Shown here: positions 61,483 through 64,000 of the stretch, piece by piece
Layout: the number at the start of each line of letters is the position of its first letter
How positions within the stretch are numbered: the first letter of the stretch is position 1
Assembly (NCBI GenBank): GCA_963627995.1
Contig: CAVGCV010000002.1
Span: 186,001 to 250,000 of the forward strand
Source of the DNA: UBA3839 sp963627995
Lineage (GTDB): Bacteria; Bacteroidota; Bacteroidia; Bacteroidales; Bacteroidaceae
Direction: 5' to 3'
DNA length: 64,000 nucleotides
Program-made: the position numbers and the translations under genes
The notes under the pieces: generated by a model
Database searches by the model: none
What the model was told of the DNA's origin: nothing
Seen by the model: the letters and a program-made list of their open reading frames with translations, nothing else

Positions 61483-62061
61483 ATGATTATCGACATGACC
61501 CAGGGCGAGAACAACGAGGAGGAGCTGCTCCGGAGGGTGCAGGAGGGCGACCGCGCGGCGACGCAGGCGCTCTACCGCCGCCACGTGGGCTACCTCGCGG
61601 CCGTCTGCTCGCGCTACATCGCCGGCGAGGACGACGTGAAGGACGTGCTGCAGGACTGCTTCCTCAAGATATTCGCGTCCATCGGCTCGTTCACCTACCG
61701 GGGGCGCGGCTCGCTGAGGGGGTGGATGGCGAGAATCGCGCTCAACGAGACGCTGAAGTTCCTGAGCCGCAACAGCCGCATCGACTTCACCGAGCTGAAC
61801 GAGGAGGAAGTGCACGTGGCGGACGAGGAGCCCTGCGCCGAGGGCATCGCGCCGCAGGTCATCCACGAGCTTATCCGCGAGCTGCCCGACGGCTACCGCA
61901 CCATCTTCAACCTCTACGTGGTGGAGGAAAAGAGCCACAAGGAGATTGCCGGGCTGCTGCACATCAAGGAAAGCACGTCCGCCTCGCAGCTCCACCGCGC
62001 CAAGGCCCTGCTGGCCGAGAAAATCAGAAAGTGCAGAACCTATAGCTCCATATCGGTATGA
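61483..62061 (+). CDS. ECF-type RNA polymerase sigma factor
   Basis: The 192-residue protein has sigma region 2 (VQEGDRAATQALYRRHVGYL, then VLQDCFLKIFASIGSF) and region 4 (LPDGYRTIFNLYVVEEKSHKEIAGLLHIKESTSASQLHRAK). It overlaps the following gene by ATGA, the usual coupling of an ECF factor to its anti-sigma partner. The ATG at 61483 opens MIIDMTQGEN; the ATG at 61495 is a close alternative. Confidence 0.9.
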   Translation: MIIDMTQGENNEEELLRRVQEGDRAATQALYRRHVGYLAAVCSRYIAGEDDVKDVLQDCFLKIFASIGSFTYRGRGSLRGWMARIALNETLKFLSRNSRIDFTELNEEEVHVADEEPCAEGIAPQVIHELIRELPDGYRTIFNLYVVEEKSHKEIAGLLHIKESTSASQLHRAKALLAEKIRKCRTYSSISV

Positions 62062-63317
62062 AAGAAGATTGGCTGAGAGACATACACGACCAGATGGCGG
62101 ACTTCGAGACCGAAGCGCCCGCCGGGCTGTGGGAGGGCATCGAGGCGAAGCTGGCGGAGCGCGAGGCGCGGCGGAAGCGGAAAGCCGTCGTCGGGCTGTG
62201 GGCGAAGTGGGCCGGCGGCATGGCCGCAGCCGTGGCCGTCGGGCTGACCGTCGGCCGCCTGACCCTCGTGCAGCCCGGAGTGGCGCCGGTGCCTCTTCCC
62301 GCCGGCGGAGGAAACGCCGCCAGCGCCACGACGGCCGGCGTCCCGGCCGCCGGCCCGGCGGACACGGAGGCGGCGCTGCCGTCCTCGGCGTCCGGCGGCA
62401 GCCGTTCGGCGCGCGCCGCAACCCTGCCGGCACCCACGGACGGCCTCTTGGCCGCAGCGGAGGCGGCGGACGAAAGCCGCGCCGGCGGAACGCCCGCCGC
62501 AACGCAGGCAACGCCCCCGGAGCCCGCCGCCGACACGCCGCGCGAGCGGCCAGCCGACGGCGGGCCGAAGAAGCCGGTCCGCCAGCCCGCCAACGGCGAC
62601 GACCGACGGACGGCGCGCGCCAGCGCCACGGCCGGCGGCCGCCTCTCGCTCGGGGCCTTCACGGTCGGCGGCGCGGGCGCGTCGCTCCTCAACCGGCACG
62701 AGAGCGGCTTCGTGGCGGGTGTCGGCCCCGACGCGGCGGAATGGGAGGACAGCCCCATGCTCGGCATCCTGCTCTACAACCAGGGGCAGGACGTAGAGGC
62801 GAGGGCAAAGCACCGCCAGCCCATCCGCGCCGGGCTCACACTGGCCTACCGCGTCACCGACCGCCTGTCCGTGGAGAGCGGGCTGACCTACACCCGCCTC
62901 TCGTCGGACATCCGCGAGGGCAGCGAGAGCCACTACGTGGCGGGCGAGCAGACGCTCAACTACGTGGGCATCCCGCTCAGCGCGAAGTACCGGCTGGCGC
63001 AGCTGAAGAAGCTCGACGTCTACGCCTCGGCGGGCGTGCTGGTCGAGCAGTGCGTGACGGGCAACACGAAGAGAGACTACGTCGTCAACAGGGAGAAGAA
63101 GCTGGCGGAGCGCGAGGACATCGGGCCGAAGCCGCTGCAGGTGTCGGCCAACGCCGCCGTCGGCGTGCAGTACAACCTCACCCCCCTGGTGGGCGTCTAC
63201 GCCGAGCCCGGCGCCAGCTACTACTTCGACGACCGCTCGTCGCTCCAGACCATCTACAAGGAAAAGCCGCTCAACCTCAACATCAACCTCGGGGTGCGGC
63301 TCACCATCGGGAATTAG
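62058..63317 (+). CDS. Anti-sigma-like protein fused to an outer-membrane beta-barrel
   Basis: The 419-residue protein has a short cytoplasmic part (about 1-45, with GLWEGIEAKLAE typical of Bacteroidetes anti-sigma proteins). One membrane segment lies at about 46-70, then an Ala/Pro-rich linker of about 130 residues. The C-terminal part (about 225-419) is an OMP_b-brl_2-type barrel with aromatic-ended strands (AGLTLAYRVTDRLSVESGLTYTRLSS, GVYAEPGASYYF). The layout implies one chain from inner to outer membrane, or a barrel domain working in the periplasm. It probably controls the sigma factor encoded just upstream. Confidence 0.78.
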   Translation: MKEDWLRDIHDQMADFETEAPAGLWEGIEAKLAEREARRKRKAVVGLWAKWAGGMAAAVAVGLTVGRLTLVQPGVAPVPLPAGGGNAASATTAGVPAAGPADTEAALPSSASGGSRSARAATLPAPTDGLLAAAEAADESRAGGTPAATQATPPEPAADTPRERPADGGPKKPVRQPANGDDRRTARASATAGGRLSLGAFTVGGAGASLLNRHESGFVAGVGPDAAEWEDSPMLGILLYNQGQDVEARAKHRQPIRAGLTLAYRVTDRLSVESGLTYTRLSSDIREGSESHYVAGEQTLNYVGIPLSAKYRLAQLKKLDVYASAGVLVEQCVTGNTKRDYVVNREKKLAEREDIGPKPLQVSANAAVGVQYNLTPLVGVYAEPGASYYFDDRSSLQTIYKEKPLNLNINLGVRLTIGN

Positions 63318-63341
63318 CCACAACCAGACACAAGACAAGCA

Positions 63342-63803
63342 ATGAAAGCAAACATCCTTTTCGGAACACTCGCCGTCGCCTGCGCCATGGGCGCGGCACT
63401 GGCGGGCTGCAAGACGCACCAGAAAGCGCCGTCGGCCGACGCCATCCCCTTCACGGAGGCGCAGCACTACTTCGTGAGGAACGACGTGCCGCACATGCCG
63501 CCGGCCAAGATCGGCACGCAGGAAGAATTCGAGAAATACTTCGGCATGGCGGCCGTGATGGGCGAGAACGGCCTCCCCACGCCCATCGACTTCAGGAAAC
63601 AGTTCGTCGTCAGCGTCGCCATGCCGCAGACCTACTGCGACACGTCGCTCGAAGCGCAGTCGCTGGAGAAGAGGAACGGGCGGCTCGTGTTCACCTACCG
63701 CGTGCGGCAGGGCGAGCGCCGCTCCTACTCCACCGTCCCGCTGCTGATGGTTGTCGTGGACAAGGCCTACGACATGGACGTGAAGCTGAACCCTGCCCAT
63801 TAA
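63342..63803 (+). CDS. Lipoprotein, PrcB-like
   Basis: The 153-residue protein has a lipoprotein signal ending L-A-G-C. Its domain resembles the PrcB C-terminal type (GTQEEFEKYFGMA..., then FRKQFVVSVAMPQT and a final VDKAYDMDVKLN). It lies 24 nt after the barrel protein and is probably in the same sigma-factor operon. The family link is tentative and the function unknown. Confidence 0.65.
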   Translation: MKANILFGTLAVACAMGAALAGCKTHQKAPSADAIPFTEAQHYFVRNDVPHMPPAKIGTQEEFEKYFGMAAVMGENGLPTPIDFRKQFVVSVAMPQTYCDTSLEAQSLEKRNGRLVFTYRVRQGERRSYSTVPLLMVVVDKAYDMDVKLNPAH

Positions 63804-63844
63804 CTCTTTTCACCATCGGAAGTTAACTTTTTCATCATCGGAAG
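63800..63844. repeat. Tandem 22/23-bp repeat at the end of the lipoprotein gene
   Basis: TTAACTCTTTTCACCATCGG continues to AAG at 63800-63822, and TTAACTTTTTCATCATCGGA continues to AG at 63823-63844. The first copy contains the gene's stop codon. Beyond it a small hairpin (GTCCCG/CGGGAC, 63857-63872) is the only other structure. Confidence 0.6.
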
Positions 63845-63987
63845 CCGCCTCGTCGTGTCCCGTTGCCGGGACGCGGCGGGGCGGTGTGTTCATGCCGGCC
63901 CCTCCTCCGGGACGGGAAGAGCCGCCCGCCACGGTTTTTTTTGGAACGAGCCACGGGCTTTCCGCCCTGTTTTAGCCAAAATATCCT

Positions 63988-63995
63988 TACCTTTG
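63988..63995 (+). promoter_or_regulatory. -7 element of a gene beyond the window
   Basis: TACCTTTG matches the consensus 5 nt before the window ends, so another + strand gene probably starts just outside. Confidence 0.45.
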
Positions 63996-64000
63996 CACAC

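Overview
The window is about 64 kb of GC-rich chromosomal DNA from a Bacteroidales bacterium, most likely a Prevotella-like or related gut/rumen lineage. The reasons are the Bacteroidetes promoter signature (TTTG, about 20 nt, then TAnnTTTG) before many genes, BspA-like leucine-rich surface proteins, C-terminal tails of the type ...GTVRKVMVK, a xylan-use gene order matching xynD-xynA-xynB of Prevotella bryantii, and many short-lipobox lipoproteins. No rRNA, tRNA or CRISPR array was found.

Layout. Bases 1-7490 hold the 3' end of a giant BspA-like protein and a 76-residue companion protein. 8022-12842 is a five-gene surface-glycan operon (GT14-type transferase, two acyltransferases, LicD-type transferase, glycosyltransferase). 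12955-15685 has gluconate 5-dehydrogenase (+), an orphan ECF sigma factor and fmt (both -). 15839-19163 (-) is a second large secreted protein and companion peptide: its last ~400 residues match the tail of the first giant protein, and its peptide also ends in GLW. 19759-22995 (-) carries a GH43-like hydrolase and a flotillin/NfeD pair. 23171-23432 may be a structured RNA. 23880-27440 is a xylan operon (symporter, GH10, GH43). 27620-29356 is a DNA adenine methyltransferase followed by the remains of a deleted partner gene. 29469-38365 holds ROK kinase, asparaginase, a lipoprotein, LysE, DUF4924, rfbD, prfC, tsaC and ClC. 38579-43123 has a GH127 arabinofuranosidase and a BspA-like lipoprotein. 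43622-48322 is the L-rhamnose operon. 48347-55910 has a flavoprotein, ugd, a large alginate-lyase-like protein and a NigD-like lipoprotein. 60806-63803 is an Ig-like lipoprotein and an ECF sigma/anti-sigma-barrel operon.

The most interesting segment is a visibly AT-rich island at about 56.2-60.8 kb. It encodes a small XRE regulator, an EcoRI-family adenine methyltransferase, a DUF262-HNH nuclease and a tyrosine recombinase, all on the + strand. Directly behind the methyltransferase lie two extra copies of its variable C-terminal segment, one in direct and one in inverted orientation. Each starts with the same sequence (TTGAAATCTTAGG) that opens this segment in the intact gene, in the same codon phase. 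This looks like a three-cassette shufflon that swaps the target-recognition end of a DNA methyltransferase.

Other unexplained structure includes a dispersed family of long palindromes (four clear copies, two with compensatory changes in a 52-bp palindrome), a triple CAAGTACTTG palindrome with exact 22-bp spacing before the rhamnose operon, and fossils of a restriction gene and an AraC-type regulator.
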